Shown in pieces: positions 33,625 to 45,876 of a DNA stretch of 64,000 bases; the first letter of the stretch is position 1; each line of letters starts with the position of its first letter. The stretch is taken from positions 160,476,490 through 160,540,489 of the forward strand of contig NC_133666.1 in the NCBI RefSeq assembly GCF_037893015.1, read 5' to 3'. Made by a program: the position numbers and the translations under genes. A model generated the notes under the pieces. That model was not told the DNA's origin. It searched no databases and saw only the letters and a list, made by a program, of their open reading frames with translations. The stretch comes from Macrotis lagotis (Eukaryota > Chordata > Mammalia > Peramelemorphia > Peramelidae).

Positions 33625-33860
33625 CATGCATTTATTAAGCACCTTGCTTAGCACTATTGCTATTGCTAAACCATGTCCCAAGTACTTTACAAGTCAGTTC
33701 ATTTTATTCTCATAGCATCCCAATGACATAGGAGTAATATATAAGCCCATTTAGGATTTAAACTGTGGCAAATGGAGGTTAAATAACTTGTCTAGGAACA
33801 CAAAACTAATAAGTGTGTAAAGACATGAAATCAAAAGAGATCTATGCTCCCAATGTTCCT
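33625..33860 (+). mobile_element. MIR element
   Basis: Segments in MIR order: tttattaagcaccttgctta, ccaagtactttacaagtcag, ttctcatagcatcccaatga, ggaggttaaataacttgtct, aaaactaataagtgtgtaaa. An ancient SINE shared across mammals. Confidence 0.7.
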
Positions 33861-34184
33861 TTTAACTTTGTATACTAGTCATATTTAGGCATTTTATAAC
33901 AAGGAGGAAAAATATAGGATAAAAAATTGAGAGAAGTAAAAATAAAAAAAAATATTAACTAATTTTTCAAAGATAAAAACTCAGTCCTTCAATATTAAAT
34001 AGTATTGCTGGTGAACTTAAGTCAGGAGAAAAGAGGATGGGATAGAAGTATAAGGTAAAGACTTAAACATTTGAGAAGAGAGGAACAAAAGAGACTTCTC
34101 CCTCTGTTTGGGCTTGACAATAAGGACAGAATGCTACAGGAAAGATGAAATACATAATCTGTTCTCAAAGGTATACCGGTTCTT

Positions 34185-36700
34185 TATTTTTTTTTTATTT
34201 ATTGCTATTTTATTTTCCCAAATACATATCATGAAAGTTTTTCAACATTCATACATAAGCAAATGGATATTTTTTTAAGTTACAATATTCTTCCACCCAC
34301 CCCACCCCCACCTCAGTGGCAAACAGTCAGGTTAATATTGTACATACACATTTGTCTTAAACAAATTTACAGATTAATCATTTTCTTTTTTTTTCTTTTT
34401 TTTTAAGTTTTTGCAAGGCAAATGGGGTTAAGTGGCTTGCCCAAGGCCACACATCTAGGTAATTATTAAGCATCTGAGACCAGATTTGAACTCAGGTACT
34501 GACTCCAAAGCCTGTACTTTATCCACTACGCCACCTAGCTGCACCAGATAAATCATTTTCAGTATGAGGAATTATGATTAAGGGAAAGAAATACATAAGA
34601 GATTTTTTAAAAAAGTGAATGATTTTGTTTTGTTTTGTTTTGTATTTCTTCCTCTGGAAAGGAATGATACTGTCCACACCATGTCTTATAAGGTTATTCT
34701 AGCTCTCTGAATGGCTGAGAGGAACTGCTTCCATTAAGGTTGGTCATCTCACAAAGTTGTTCTTGATGTGTACATTGTTCTCTTGGTTCTGCTCCCTCTG
34801 CTCAGCATCAGGTTTGTAATCCATTCCATGCTTCTCTAAAGTCCTACCATTTATGGTTTCTAACAGAACAATAGTATTCCATAATATTCATATACCATAA
34901 CTTATTTGACCATTGCCCAATTGACAGGCACACTATCAATTTCAAATTCTCTGCCACTACAAAAAGAACTGCTATGAATATTTTGGAACATGTGGGACTT
35001 TTCTCATTTTTTATATCTTCTGGATATAGGCCTAGATTGGGATTGCTGGGTCAAAGGCTATGTACAGTTTTATTGCTCTTTGGGCATAGTACCATACTGC
35101 TTTCCAGAATGGTTAGATGAGTTCACAACTTCATAACTTCAATGCATTAAAGTGCCAATCTTCCTACAATCCCTCCAACATTGATCATTTTCCCTGTTTC
35201 TCATATTAGCTAATCTGAGGGGTGTGAGGTGATACCTCATGATGGTTTTAATTTGCATCTATCTAATTAATAATTACTTGGATCAGTTTTTCATATTATA
35301 ATAAATACATACATACACACAATACACACACATATATAGATATACATACATACATACATAACTTTAATTTCTTCTTTTGACACTATTCATATCCTTTGAC
35401 CATTTATCAGTTGGGAAAGAATTGCAATCTTATAAATTTGATGCAGTTCACTATATTTTAGAAATGAGACCTTTAGCAGATCTCCTAGTTGTGAAGATTA
35501 TTTCCCAGCTGTCTATTTCCTTCTAATTTTGGTAGCATTGATTTTATTAGTGCAAAATTTTTTAATTTAATATGCTCAAAATCATTCATGTACTCTATTT
35601 CTTGTTTGGGAATAAATTTGTCCCCTTTCCATAGATCTGAAAGAAACAAAATTTTTTGTTCTGTTAATTTATCTATGATGTTGCATTTCATTTCTAAATC
35701 TTAATTCTGATCTTATTTTGGTATTGGGGGTGAGATGTTGCTCTCTGCCTAGTTTTTGCCATAATATTTTCCACTTGTCCCAATAATTTTTGTCAGAAAG
35801 TGAGTTCTTATTCTGGGAGCTAATGTCTTGGGGTTTATCAAACAGTAGATTACTGTAGTCATGTAGGACTTGTTCCTTTGAACCTCTTCTAATTCCCTGA
35901 TCCATTACTCTATTCTTAACCAGTACCAGCCAGTTTTGATGACTGCTTCTTTATAAAATAGTTTTAGATCTAGTAGAATTAGGTCACCTTCCTTTACATT
36001 TTATTTTGATCAATCCCCTTGCTATTCTTGACATTTTGATGCTCCAGAATAATTTTGTTACCATTTTTTTCTACCTTGGTAAAATAATTCTTTGCTAGTT
36101 TAATTGGTATGGCATTGAATAAGTAATTTAATTGGGGAAGAATTGTCATTTATATTATATTTGCTTGACCCAACCAAGAGTTATTGACATTTTTCATATT
36201 ATTTAAATCTGACTTTATTTGAGTGGGAAGTCCTTTATAATTAAGTTCATACAATTTCTGGGTTTGTCTTGGGATGTAAATTTTCAAGTTTTTAATTATC
36301 TACGGTTAACTTTACTTGGAATTTCTCTTTCTATCTCTTGCTGGGCTTTGTTGTTCATTAATGCTAATAATTTATATGGGTTTATTTCATATTCTTCAAC
36401 TTTGCTGAATTTGCTAATTGTTTCAAGCAGTTTTTAGATGATTTTCTAGGATTCTTTAAGTATCACATCATATCATCTTCAAATAATGAAAGCTTTGCCT
36501 CCTCATTGCCAATGCTGATTCCTTTATTTTTGTTTTGTTCTCTTATGGCTAAAGCTAGTATTGGTTCTTAATGAGCACTACTTAATTTTCTAAATTTTCC
36601 CAGACCATACCATTAATAAAAATTCCAGAAATTTTGTCAGGAATAGAAATGGAGTTCACTAGATGACAATTTTCATATTCCACTATCATTCCTCCATTCT
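34185..36700 (-). mobile_element. LINE-1, 3' half
   Basis: T-rich end at 34,185-34,200 (poly(A) tail of a minus-strand insertion), 3' UTR to about 35,080, then the ORF2 C-terminal and RT regions up to about 36,690. It belongs to the same subfamily as 56,572-57,705 (shared gtcaggttaatattgtacat-type block and tggaacatgtgggac). 5'-truncated. A SINE sits at 34,386-34,545. Confidence 0.75.
34386..34545 (-). mobile_element. Marsupial CORE-SINE with 15-bp target duplication
   Basis: gcaaggcaaatggggttaag, CORE, atttgaactcaggtact, and an end in cgccacctagctgcacc. Flanked by AGATTAATCATTTTC (34,371-34,385) and AGATAAATCATTTTC (34,546-34,560), one mismatch. Confidence 0.9.
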
Positions 36701-36899
36701 TTAAACAAAACAAAAAAAACCAGGATCTTGTATTATATCTGCTATTTTCTGTTATCTTCAAAGTTCACTATTTTCAAATAGATAATGTTGTTTTATATTT
36801 TCTTGATAGATGTCAAAACTCAATTATACAGACATGGAGGCATTGAATCAGCTAGGAGGATCAAACATTGGAACATTGGAATTAGAATGAAACAGTCAT

Positions 36900-37085
36900 C
36901 AAATGCATAGAGGTATTGAGGCAGTTAGGTAGATAAAATGTTATGCTTAGAATAAAAAAAGACTTCAGGTTAAATGCAGCCTCAGACTCTTCCTAACTAT
37001 GTGACATTGGTAAGTATCCTAACCTGTGTTTGCCTCAGTTTGCTCAACTTTAAAATGGAGTAAATAATATAGTCATATCATAAGG
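36900..37085 (+). mobile_element. CORE-SINE, older type
   Basis: ttgaggcagttaggtagata, then gcagcctcagactcttccta, and the tail tgtttgcctcagtttgctca before acttt-aaaatgg. The tail is of Ther/MIR type, unlike the younger SINEs in this window. Confidence 0.6.
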
Positions 37086-37574
37086 TAGACAGTGTGTTTA
37101 AATTCATTTCAACCACCATATAGCTGTGGCTATACAAAATTCATATATGAAAATGGTATCACTGTTGGATGAATTGGAAAATTATTTTAGTTTCTTTTGT
37201 ATTGGATCCTGAAGGTCATTACGGCCACTCAGACTATCAGAGTTGGGTTTGTGGGCAAAACTCTACCTGTATCAAAACTAAAATATGATATAGTAAAAAT
37301 AGAAATGGATTTGGAAAGAATTAAACTTATACTAAATTTAAACTGAACTGTTTGTTTTGTCTTATGAAATTGGAATAGTCACTAATCTATAAATAATCAA
37401 AAAAACTATTGCTTAAATGATGACTTTAAATGTTGAGCCACTATTGTGTGTATAAAAATTTCTATATTGTATTAGCAGAAGTTAGATAAGAATAATAGAA
37501 ATAAAATTTCAATTTAAAATAACTATGACTTGCATAAAACATCTTGTTATCAGTCTATTAAGACACACTCAATG

Positions 37575-39400
37575 ATTTGCGGGGCACAGTAAAGATGGTA
37601 GTGTGAAGCTAACCTGCTTCTGGAGCTTTTCCCTACCAAAGATAAATGAAATCTTTACTTTGACATTCCCACTGCAGATCCCACCAAGAAAAAAGAGGAG
37701 ATTCAAAGAAGGTTTCATCTGTGGAAATCATGGAGGATCTTCAATGAAGGGCTATGTCTTTGGAGTAAAGAGGAAGTAAAGACCAGGAGAAAGAGAGCAG
37801 AAAGCAAGAAGGAGGCTTTTAGCCACAGTGCAATCCAGGCCCCCACAACTTAACAACAGCAGAGGTACCAGCAGCTAGATAGTAAGCCAGCAAGGTGGAT
37901 TCCGGCCATAAACAAAGTCTGAACTTTGGAAACACCAGGATTAAAGCCAGGACTGGGTTGGGGAAAAAACCACTGTTAATTCAGAATCTGGACATAAAGG
38001 AGGAATAGAAAGCTCTACAAAGGCAAGGCCTAGACTGCAAAGGGCAACAACTTGAACAATGACAAGCCATGGATCAGACCTCAGTACTAGTAAAAAAAAA
38101 AAGCTTGTATCTATACGCCCTATACACCATGAGTAGAGTTAAAACAACAAAAAGGAGCAAAAAAGCTAAAAGAACACTCAGTATCGAAAACTACTTTATA
38201 GACAAAGATGTTTACAAAGCCATGTCTAGAGAAGAAAGAAGTGAAAAAATCACTCAAAGAGGAAGTATCAAAATAGTCTATATATTGTATTCAAATACAA
38301 AACCTCATCAAAGAGCTTAAAAAAGAATTTAAAAACCAAAGAAGACAGGAAGAAGAAAAATGGAAAAAAATAAATGAAAGTCATGCAGGAAAATTATGAA
38401 AAATTGACCAACGTAATCAACTCCATTAAAAGTAAAAATAACCAACTGGAAGAGGAAACACGAAAGCCAATTAAAAAAATTAAACCCTAAAAATTATAAT
38501 TGAAAAAATAGAGACCAATGAATCTATAAAGCTACAAGATTCCATCAAACAAAATGAAAAAGGTTGAAAAAACTGAAGAAAATGTAAAGTACCTTTTAGG
38601 GAAAATGAATGACTTGGAATATAGATCCAGGAAAGGCAATCTATGAATCATCAGACTGCTAAAAAACCTAGATTAAAAAAAAGAACTAGAAAATAACATG
38701 CAAGAAATTATAAGGAAAAATTGTCCAAAACTATTAGAACAAGATAACAATACAACCATTGAAAGAAACCATAGTAGCCCTCCAGAAAGAGACGCCCAGG
38801 ATCAAAACTTCAAGGGCTGTAAAAGCCAAATTTCAAAACTCACAAATAAAGGAGAAAATATTGCAAACAACAAAAAGAAAACAATTCAAATACAAAGGAA
38901 AAAAACAATCAGACTCACACAGGACCTATCAGTCTCAACACTGGAGGAGCAAAAGAACAGGAATAGCATATATAGAAGAGCAAAGAACCTGGGATTACAA
39001 CCCAGAATGTACTACTCTGAAAAATTCAGCATATACTGTTAGGGAAAAAGATGAAAGTTCAACAAAATAGAGTACTTCCAGAATTTCCTGAAACAACACC
39101 TGAACTGAACAGAGAATTCAATCTCCAAGTATAGGACTGAAAATTTGCATAAAAAGGTAAGAAAATGGAAGGAAAAGCAAAATAAAACAAATGTTAGTCA
39201 CGACAATCAAATTGTATAAAAATCTAAATGGGAAGATATAACACTTATAATTCTTCAGAACTTTACATCTCTTAGGATAATTAAAGAGTAGAATATAATT
39301 GAAAAGAATAGTCATAAAGGATATGGGTATAGTTGGGTTTTATTTCTCCATTGGAGAAGTCCAAGATGATATCACTTTGTATGAGACAAAAAGCCCTGAA
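37575..39400 (+). mobile_element. LINE-1/HAL1 5' part: leader, ORF1 and spacer start
   Basis: Starts near cagtaaagatggtagtgtg (37,585), with a leader to about 38,130, ORF1 38,130 to about 39,120 and the beginning of the post-ORF1 spacer. ORF2 is not present before the SINE at 39,414. Confidence 0.65.
38130..39120 (+). pseudogene. LINE-1/HAL1 ORF1, broken
   Basis: Likely start at the Met of MSRVKTTKRSKK (38,129-38,131). A Lys/Glu-rich coiled-coil part (about 38,300-38,600) is followed by a piece open from 38,698 with the ENxxKLLEQDN-type RRM end, then IERNHSSPPERD and a C-terminal domain with LGLQPRMYYSEKFS near 39,000. Several stops between 38,320 and 38,700 break it. Confidence 0.7.
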
Positions 39401-39413
39401 GAAAAGGAGGAGT

Positions 39414-39585
39414 GGGGCAGCTAGGTTGCACAGTGGATAGAGTACCAGCCATGGAGTTAGGAGTACCTGAGTTCAAAATGTGGTCTGATATACTTAATAA
39501 TTTCCTAGCTGTGTGGCCTTGGGCAAGCCACTTAACCCCATTGCCTTGCAAAAACCTAAATAAACAAATAAATAAACTTAAATGT
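39414..39585 (+). mobile_element. Marsupial CORE-SINE
   Basis: ggggcagctaggttgcacag, then ggagttaggagtacctgagt, CORE ctagctgtgtggccttgggc, ccattgccttgcaaaaacct and an A/T-rich tail. Confidence 0.9.
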
Positions 39586-40364
39586 CTTATTATTTTTGGA
39601 CCCACTTTAATTCTACTGTGCTTAGCACCTTGTTTAATGAGGGCATCATAACCTGCTAGGACCTGAATCAATGTCTGCCATAAATTACAGTCATTTGTAA
39701 ATTACTCAGATGAGCCCTCCAGAGTGTCCAGTGCTTAGAGTTCTTTAAATTTCTTAAAGATAATTAGATCAGGGTTTATGAACCCTGGATGAGGAGGGCA
39801 GGGCATGGGGGTGGGAGAAGAAGTGGAAGAGAGCCTTGCTTCACTTAACAAGGGCTTAAATACCCTGACAAAGGGTGGGGGAGAGGGAGGGGGAGTAAAG
39901 TGTGAAAGCAAATAAGCCTGGGGGGAGGAGCACAAATAGTTCAAGAAATGCTATGGCTTTGGACTATACTTTGGTTCCTGAGGAGTATTGCATGTACTTG
40001 AAAGATACTTGAAAGGGGGTAAAGTAAAAATGATCACAATCTTATGCAATTTGAGTCAATACTGCTTATCAAGCAATCAAGCAAAAATCTGTGTTAAAAC
40101 CTTGATAACAATATCAACTAATCAAACAATAAAATAATCAAATGTGATTGATGATACATGATTATTAGTGTTTGATAAATAAATAACAACACAGGAAGAA
40201 GCACATAAATTTATCATTTTAGAGAGAAAGAAGATAGAATGTGAATGCTGAATCAATTTCATTCAATATATTTAGCCCAGAGAAGGAAAAAGATACATTC
40301 CCATTTGAGTTTAAAAATCTACCCTAATATACGGGGAAGGGGGAGACTGGGAAAGCAAAATATT
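39586..40364. other. Unassigned sequence with a G-rich island
   Basis: Not recognised as any repeat. 39,786-39,925 is G-rich on the plus strand and holds two canonical four-run G-quadruplex patterns: runs at 39,796, 39,801, 39,807 and 39,813, and runs at 39,873, 39,877, 39,885 and 39,889. No open frame of note on the plus strand. The remainder, to 40,364, is AT-rich with nothing visible. Confidence 0.6.
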
Positions 40365-41019
40365 TATTTAATATTTTATTTGAGTTTTACACTGTTTCTC
40401 CCAATCTTGCTTCCCTCCCCTCACCCCAACAACTGCTCCCCCTCCCAAGGAAAGCAATTGTTCATTCTTTATTTTGTTTCCATGCTGTACATTGATCAAA
40501 AATTGAGTATGATGAAAGAGAAATCACATTCTTAAGGAAAAATAAAAAGTATAAGAGATAAAAACATAAGACAATAAGATAATGTATTTTTTTCCTAAAT
40601 TAAAGGGAATAGTCCTTGAACTTTGCTCAAACTCCATGGCTCTTTATCTGGATACAGATGGCATTCTCCATTGCAGACAGTCCAAAATTGTCCCTGGTTG
40701 TTGCAGTGATAGAAAAATCAAGTCCATCAAGTTTGAACATAACCCCCATGTTGCTGTTAGGGTGTACAGTGTTTTTCTCTTTCTGCTCATCTCACTCTGC
40801 ATCAGTTCCTTCAAATTACTCCAGGCTTCCCTAAATTACCCCTCTTCCTGTTTTCTAATAGAACAATAGTGTTCCATCACATTTGTATATCACAGTTTGC
40901 TAAGCCATTTCCCAATAGAAGGACATTTACTTGATTTTCTATTCCTTGCCACCACAAACAGGGCTGCTATGACTATTTCTTAGAAAGGATGTTTTTACCC
41001 TTTTTCCATCATCTTTTCA

Positions 41020-44000
41020 GGTTATAGACCCAGTAGTTGTATTGCTGGATCAAAGGGTATGCTCATTTTTGTTGCCCTTTGGGTGTATTTACAAATTTCT
41101 CTCCAGAAAAGTTGGATGAGTTCACAGCTACACCAACAGTGAAATAGTGTCCCAGATTTCCCACAACCTTTACAACAATGATCATTATCTTTCCTGGTCA
41201 TATTGGCCAGTCTGAGAGGTGTAAGGTGGTACCTCAGAGAAGATTTGGATTTCTCTAGTAAGTAATGATTTAGAGCAATTTTTCATATTACTATGGATTG
41301 CTTTGATCTCTTCATCTGTAAATTGTGTTTGCATATCCTTTGACCATTTGTCAATTGGGTAATGGCTTTTAAAAAAAAATATGACACAGTTCTCTGTATA
41401 TTTTAGAAATGAGTCAGTTGTAAAGATTGTTTCCCAATTACTACCTTTCTTTTGATCTTGGTTACACTGGTTTTGTCTGTGCAAAAGCTTTTGAATTTAA
41501 TGTAATCAAAATCATCTAGTTTGTTTTTGGTGATGTTCTCAAACTCTTCCTTAGTCATGAACTGCTCCCCTTTCCATAGATCTAACAGGTAATCTAGTCC
41601 TTGATCGTCTAATTTGCTTATAATATTTTTTATGTCTAAATCCTGTAACCATTTGGATATTATCTTAGTAAAGGGTGTGAGGTACTATTCTAATCTAAGT
41701 TTCTTCCATACTAACTTCCAATTTTCCCAGCAGTTTCATCAAAGGTAGAGTTTTTATCCCAATGGCTGGAATCTTTCGGTTTATCAAACAGCAGATTACA
41801 ATAATCATCTCCTGCTTTTGCACCTAGTCTATTCCACTGGTGAACCACTCTATTTCTTAGCCAATACCAAATAGTTTTGATTATGGGATTCTTTAGATAG
41901 ACCATCATGTCATCTGCAAAGAGTGAGAGTTTTGTCTCTTCCTTCCCAATTCTAATTCCTTTAATTACTTTTCCTTCTCTAATTGCTGATGCTAACATTT
42001 CTAAAACAATATTGAATAGTAGTGGTGATAATGGGCACGCTTGTTTTTCCCTGATCTTACTGGGAATGCCTCTAGCCTCTCCCCATTGAATAGAATGCTT
42101 GTTGATGGTTTCAGACAGATACTGCTAATTATTTTAAGGAACAGTCCATTTATTCCTACACTCTCTAGTGTTTTTAATAGGAATGGATGCTGTATTTTGT
42201 CAAAAGCTTTTCCAGCATCTATTGATATGATCATATGATTTCTGATAGGTTTGTTGTTGATATAATTGAGTATACTAACAGTTTTGCTAATATTGAACCA
42301 ACCCTGCATTCCTGGAATAAATCCTACTTGATCATAATGCATTATCCTAGTGATGACTTGTTGTAATAATTTTGCTAAGATTTTATTTAGGATTTTTGCA
42401 TCTGTATTCTTCAGGGAGATAGGTCTATAATTTTCTTTCTCTGTTTTAACTCTTTCTGATTTAGGTAACAGTACCATATTGTTTTCATAGAAAGATTTAG
42501 GCAGAGTTCCATCTTTCCTTATTTTTCCAAAGAGTTTATATAGGATTGGAACCAATTGTTCCTTAAATGTTTGGTAGAATTCACTTGTGAATCAATCAGG
42601 CCCTGGAGAATTTTTTTTAGGGAGTTCAGTAATGGCTTTTTGAATTTCTTTTTCTGAGATTGGGTTGTTTAGGTTTTTAATCTCTTCTTCATTTAACCTG
42701 GGCAACTTATATTTTTGTAAGTATTCATCGATTTCACTTAGATTATAAAATTTATTGGCATAGAGTTGGGCAAAATAATTTGAAATTATTACTTTAATTT
42801 TCTCCTCATTGGTGGTGAGTTCACCTTTTTCATTTATGATACTGGCAATTTGGTTTTCTTCTTTCTCTTTTTAAATCAAATTGTCCATAAGTTTATCAAT
42901 TTTATTGTTTTTTTTCATAATACCAACTTTTGGTTTTATTTATAAATTCAATAGATTTTTTGCTTTCAATTTCATTAATTTCTACTTTAATTTTTAGAAT
43001 TTCTTGTTTGGTACTTAATTGGGGATTTTTGATTTGTTCTTTCTCTAATTTTTTTTAGTTGCATGTTTAGTTCAGTGATTTCCTCTTCCTCCAATTTATT
43101 CATATAAGCATTTAGAGCTATAATATATCCCCTGAGAGTTGCTTTGAATGAATCCCATAGGTTTTGGTATGTTGTTTCATTATTATCATTATCTATGATA
43201 AAATGGTTAATTCTTTCTATAATTTGTTTTTTGGTCCACTCATTTTTTAAAATGAGGTTATTCAGTTTCCAATTTGTTCTGGGTCTATATCTCCTTGGCC
43301 CAGTATTGAATATGACTTTTGCATTGTGATCTGAGAAAGATGTATTCACTATTTCTACCTTTCCACAGTTGATCATTAGGTTTTTATTTCCCAGTACAAG
43401 GTCAATTTTTGTATAAATTCCATGTACTGCAGAGAAAAAGTTGTATTCCTTTCTATCCCCATTCAGTTTCCTCCATAAGTCTACCATATCTAATTTTTTC
43501 TAACAATCTATTTAACTCCCTAATTTCTTACTTGTTTGTTTTATGATTCAATTTATCTAGATCTTATAGGTGGAAGTTGAGGTCTCCACTAGTAGAGTTT
43601 TGCTGTCTATGTCTTCCTGTAATTCTTTCAGCATCTCCTCTGAGAATTTGGGTGCTGTTCCACTGGGTGCATATATATTCAATACTGAAATGACTTTATT
43701 GTCTATGGTATCTTTTAGGAGGATAAAGTTTCCTTCCTTACCTCTTTTAACCCTATCTATTTTTGCTGCTGCTTTGTCTGAGATAAGGATTGCTACCCCT
43801 GCTTTTTTTACTTCACCTGAAGCAAAATATATTTTGCTCCAACCTTTTACCTTTACTCTACATGTATCTCTCTGCTTCAAATGAGTTTCTTGTAAGCAGC
43901 ATATTGTAGGATTCTGGTTTTTAATCCACTCTGCTATCTGCATAGGTTTTAAGGGAGAGTTCATCCCAGTCACATTCAAGGTTATGATTACTAATTCTTT

Positions 44001-44102
44001 ATTTCCCTCCATGCTATCTTCCCTCTGTTTGTATTTTTCACCCTTTCCCCACCTTTTATCCATATTCCCCAGTCTTTTGTTTCTGAAAACCACCCCCTTC
44101 AC
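41020..44102 (-). pseudogene. LINE-1 ORF2 (endonuclease and reverse transcriptase), broken
   Basis: ORF2 encodes the endonuclease and RT that copy L1 RNA into nicked DNA. The likely start is the Met of MEGNKELVIITLN near 44,012. The endonuclease is readable at 44,000-43,560 (LNVTGMNSPLK, then CCLQETHLK, carrying the metal-binding Asn and Glu) and 43,487-42,990 (SDHNAK). RT is at 42,555-41,890: YRPISL, then [15 protein letters not shown] and FADDMMVYL (the YADD-box equivalent, with Phe in place of Tyr). The C-terminal part is at 41,484-41,185 (KCSKSLLTREIQ-like). At least five frame breaks separate these pieces. Confidence 0.85.
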
Positions 44103-44799
44103 TGTGTTTGCCTTCCTATATCACACCCTCCCATTTCTTTCCCCTTTCCCATTTTCCATTTTCCCTTCTCTTCCTTTTGTTATTTCCCCTTATTTCCTCC
44201 ACTCCCCTTCCCTTTCTCAGTCTCCCCTCCCCTTTTTCCCCTTTTAATACTTGAAAGGTTAGATGTTTCCTAAGTTAACTGAGTATGTATAGGTTGACTT
44301 TAAGCCAAGTCTGATGAGAAGGGTGTTTCTCCTCTGCTCCCTTCTTCCCTACTATTACCATAGGTTTTTTTGTACCTCTTAGTGTAATGAGATTTGTCCC
44401 ATTCAATCCCCTCCCTCCTCCCATCTCTTTCCTGTCCCCCTTTTTAGGGCGATATTGTTTTTTTTAGATCATTCTATCTAAGTCACAGAAAATTCTGAGT
44501 GTCTGTACCTTCTAGTTCTGTATATTGTATCGAATGGAGTCAAAATTCCTGAGAGTTATTAGAGTCTTTCTCCCAAGTGTTTTTAAAGCCAGTTACATCC
44601 CATTAGATAGTAATCTCATGGATAGGTCATGAATGTCTGTCAATTCTGGCTAGGTATATTCTCTCTGTTAGAGTTACATTTCTCAAGGTTTATGAGAACC
44701 TTTTTTTTTACGCCCATGCTGGGAGATAGCCAGTTTCAACTTACTGGATAGCATTTTTTTTATTTTACCGAACCCCCCTTTTTTATTACCTTTTCATGT

Positions 44800-45876
44800 G
44801 TCTCTTGAACCTCCTGTTTGATGTCCAAATTTTCTGTTTAGCTCTGGTCTTTTCATCAGAAATTTTTGGAATTCTTCCATTTCGTTAAATGTCCATCTTT
44901 TTCCCTGGAAGAGAAGGCTCAGCTTTGCAGGAAAGTAGATTCTTGGCTCCATTCCAAGCTCCTGTGCTCTTCAAAATATCTCGGTCCAGGCCCTTTGATC
45001 CCTTAAAATTGATGCAGCCAGGTCCTGCGTGATCCTTACTGTGGCTCCTTGATATTTAAATTTTTTCATTCTGGCTGCTTGCAAGATTTTCTCTATTATC
45101 TGATAGTTTTGCAATTTGGCCACAACATTCCTTGGTACTTTCGTTTTAGGATCTTTTTCTGGTGGGGATCGATGTACTCTTTCAGTAACTACTTTGCCCT
45201 CCGAATCCATGATATCAGGGCAGTTTTCCATCACTAGATCCTGTAATATTAAGTCCAGGCTTTTTTTTTCTCTTCGATGTTTTCAGGAAGTCCTATAATT
45301 TTCAGGTTGCCCCTCCTTGATCTATTTTCAAGGTCAGTGGTTTTGTTGATTAGGTATTTTACATTTGCTTCTATTTTTTTCTATTTTTTGATTTTGTTTA
45401 ACTGACTCTTGCTGTTTCATGGAGTCATTAGTTTCTGTAGACTCCATTATTTGTTGGGGGGAGGAGTTTTCTTCATTAACCTTTTGCAACTCCTTTTCCA
45501 ATTGGTCAATTCTACTTTTGAAAGAGCTTTCCATTTGACCAATTGAGATTTTGAGTGAATTAATTTCTTTTTGCATTTGCTTATTTGAGGATCTGAAAGA
45601 ATTATTCTCATTTTGTAATTATCCAATTGATGATCTGAAAGATTCATTGTCCTTTTGTGTTTGTCCAATTGTACTTTCTAAGGTTTTCTTTTCTTGTTGC
45701 AAGGTATTAATTGTCTCTCCCAAATTTTTAAGCTCCTTCCTTATTTCTTCTAGGAAGTCTTTCTGTGCTGGCAACCAGATTGTATTCTCCTCAGAGTTTC
45801 CAGGTCTCTCTGATTTGGGATCTTTCCTTTCCAGCAATTTTTGTATGGATCCACCTTTCCGCTGACCCTTCTTCAT
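44800..45876 (-). pseudogene. LINE-1 ORF1, broken
   Basis: Start chosen at the Met of MKKGQRKGG (45,874-45,876). The N-terminal half is a long coiled-coil with repeated IGQxxK and SFxSSI heptad blocks (about 45,720-45,480). The RRM-like part is around 45,330-45,180, and the C-terminal domain runs from 45,234 with MENCPDIMDSEGK, RVHRSPPEKDPK and RITQDLAAS, ending near 44,800. Frame changes occur near 45,620 and 45,330 and a stop near 44,971. Confidence 0.8.

Noticed and set aside
40340-40380. Target duplication for the long L1 ending at 46,649
   Set aside because: No match of the right flank (gatcatataattt) was found near the left end.
43984-44247. 87-codon Pro/Ser/Phe-rich plus-strand frame
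   Set aside because: Opposite strand of the purine-rich L1 spacer; the same artefact appears at 48,336-48,569.
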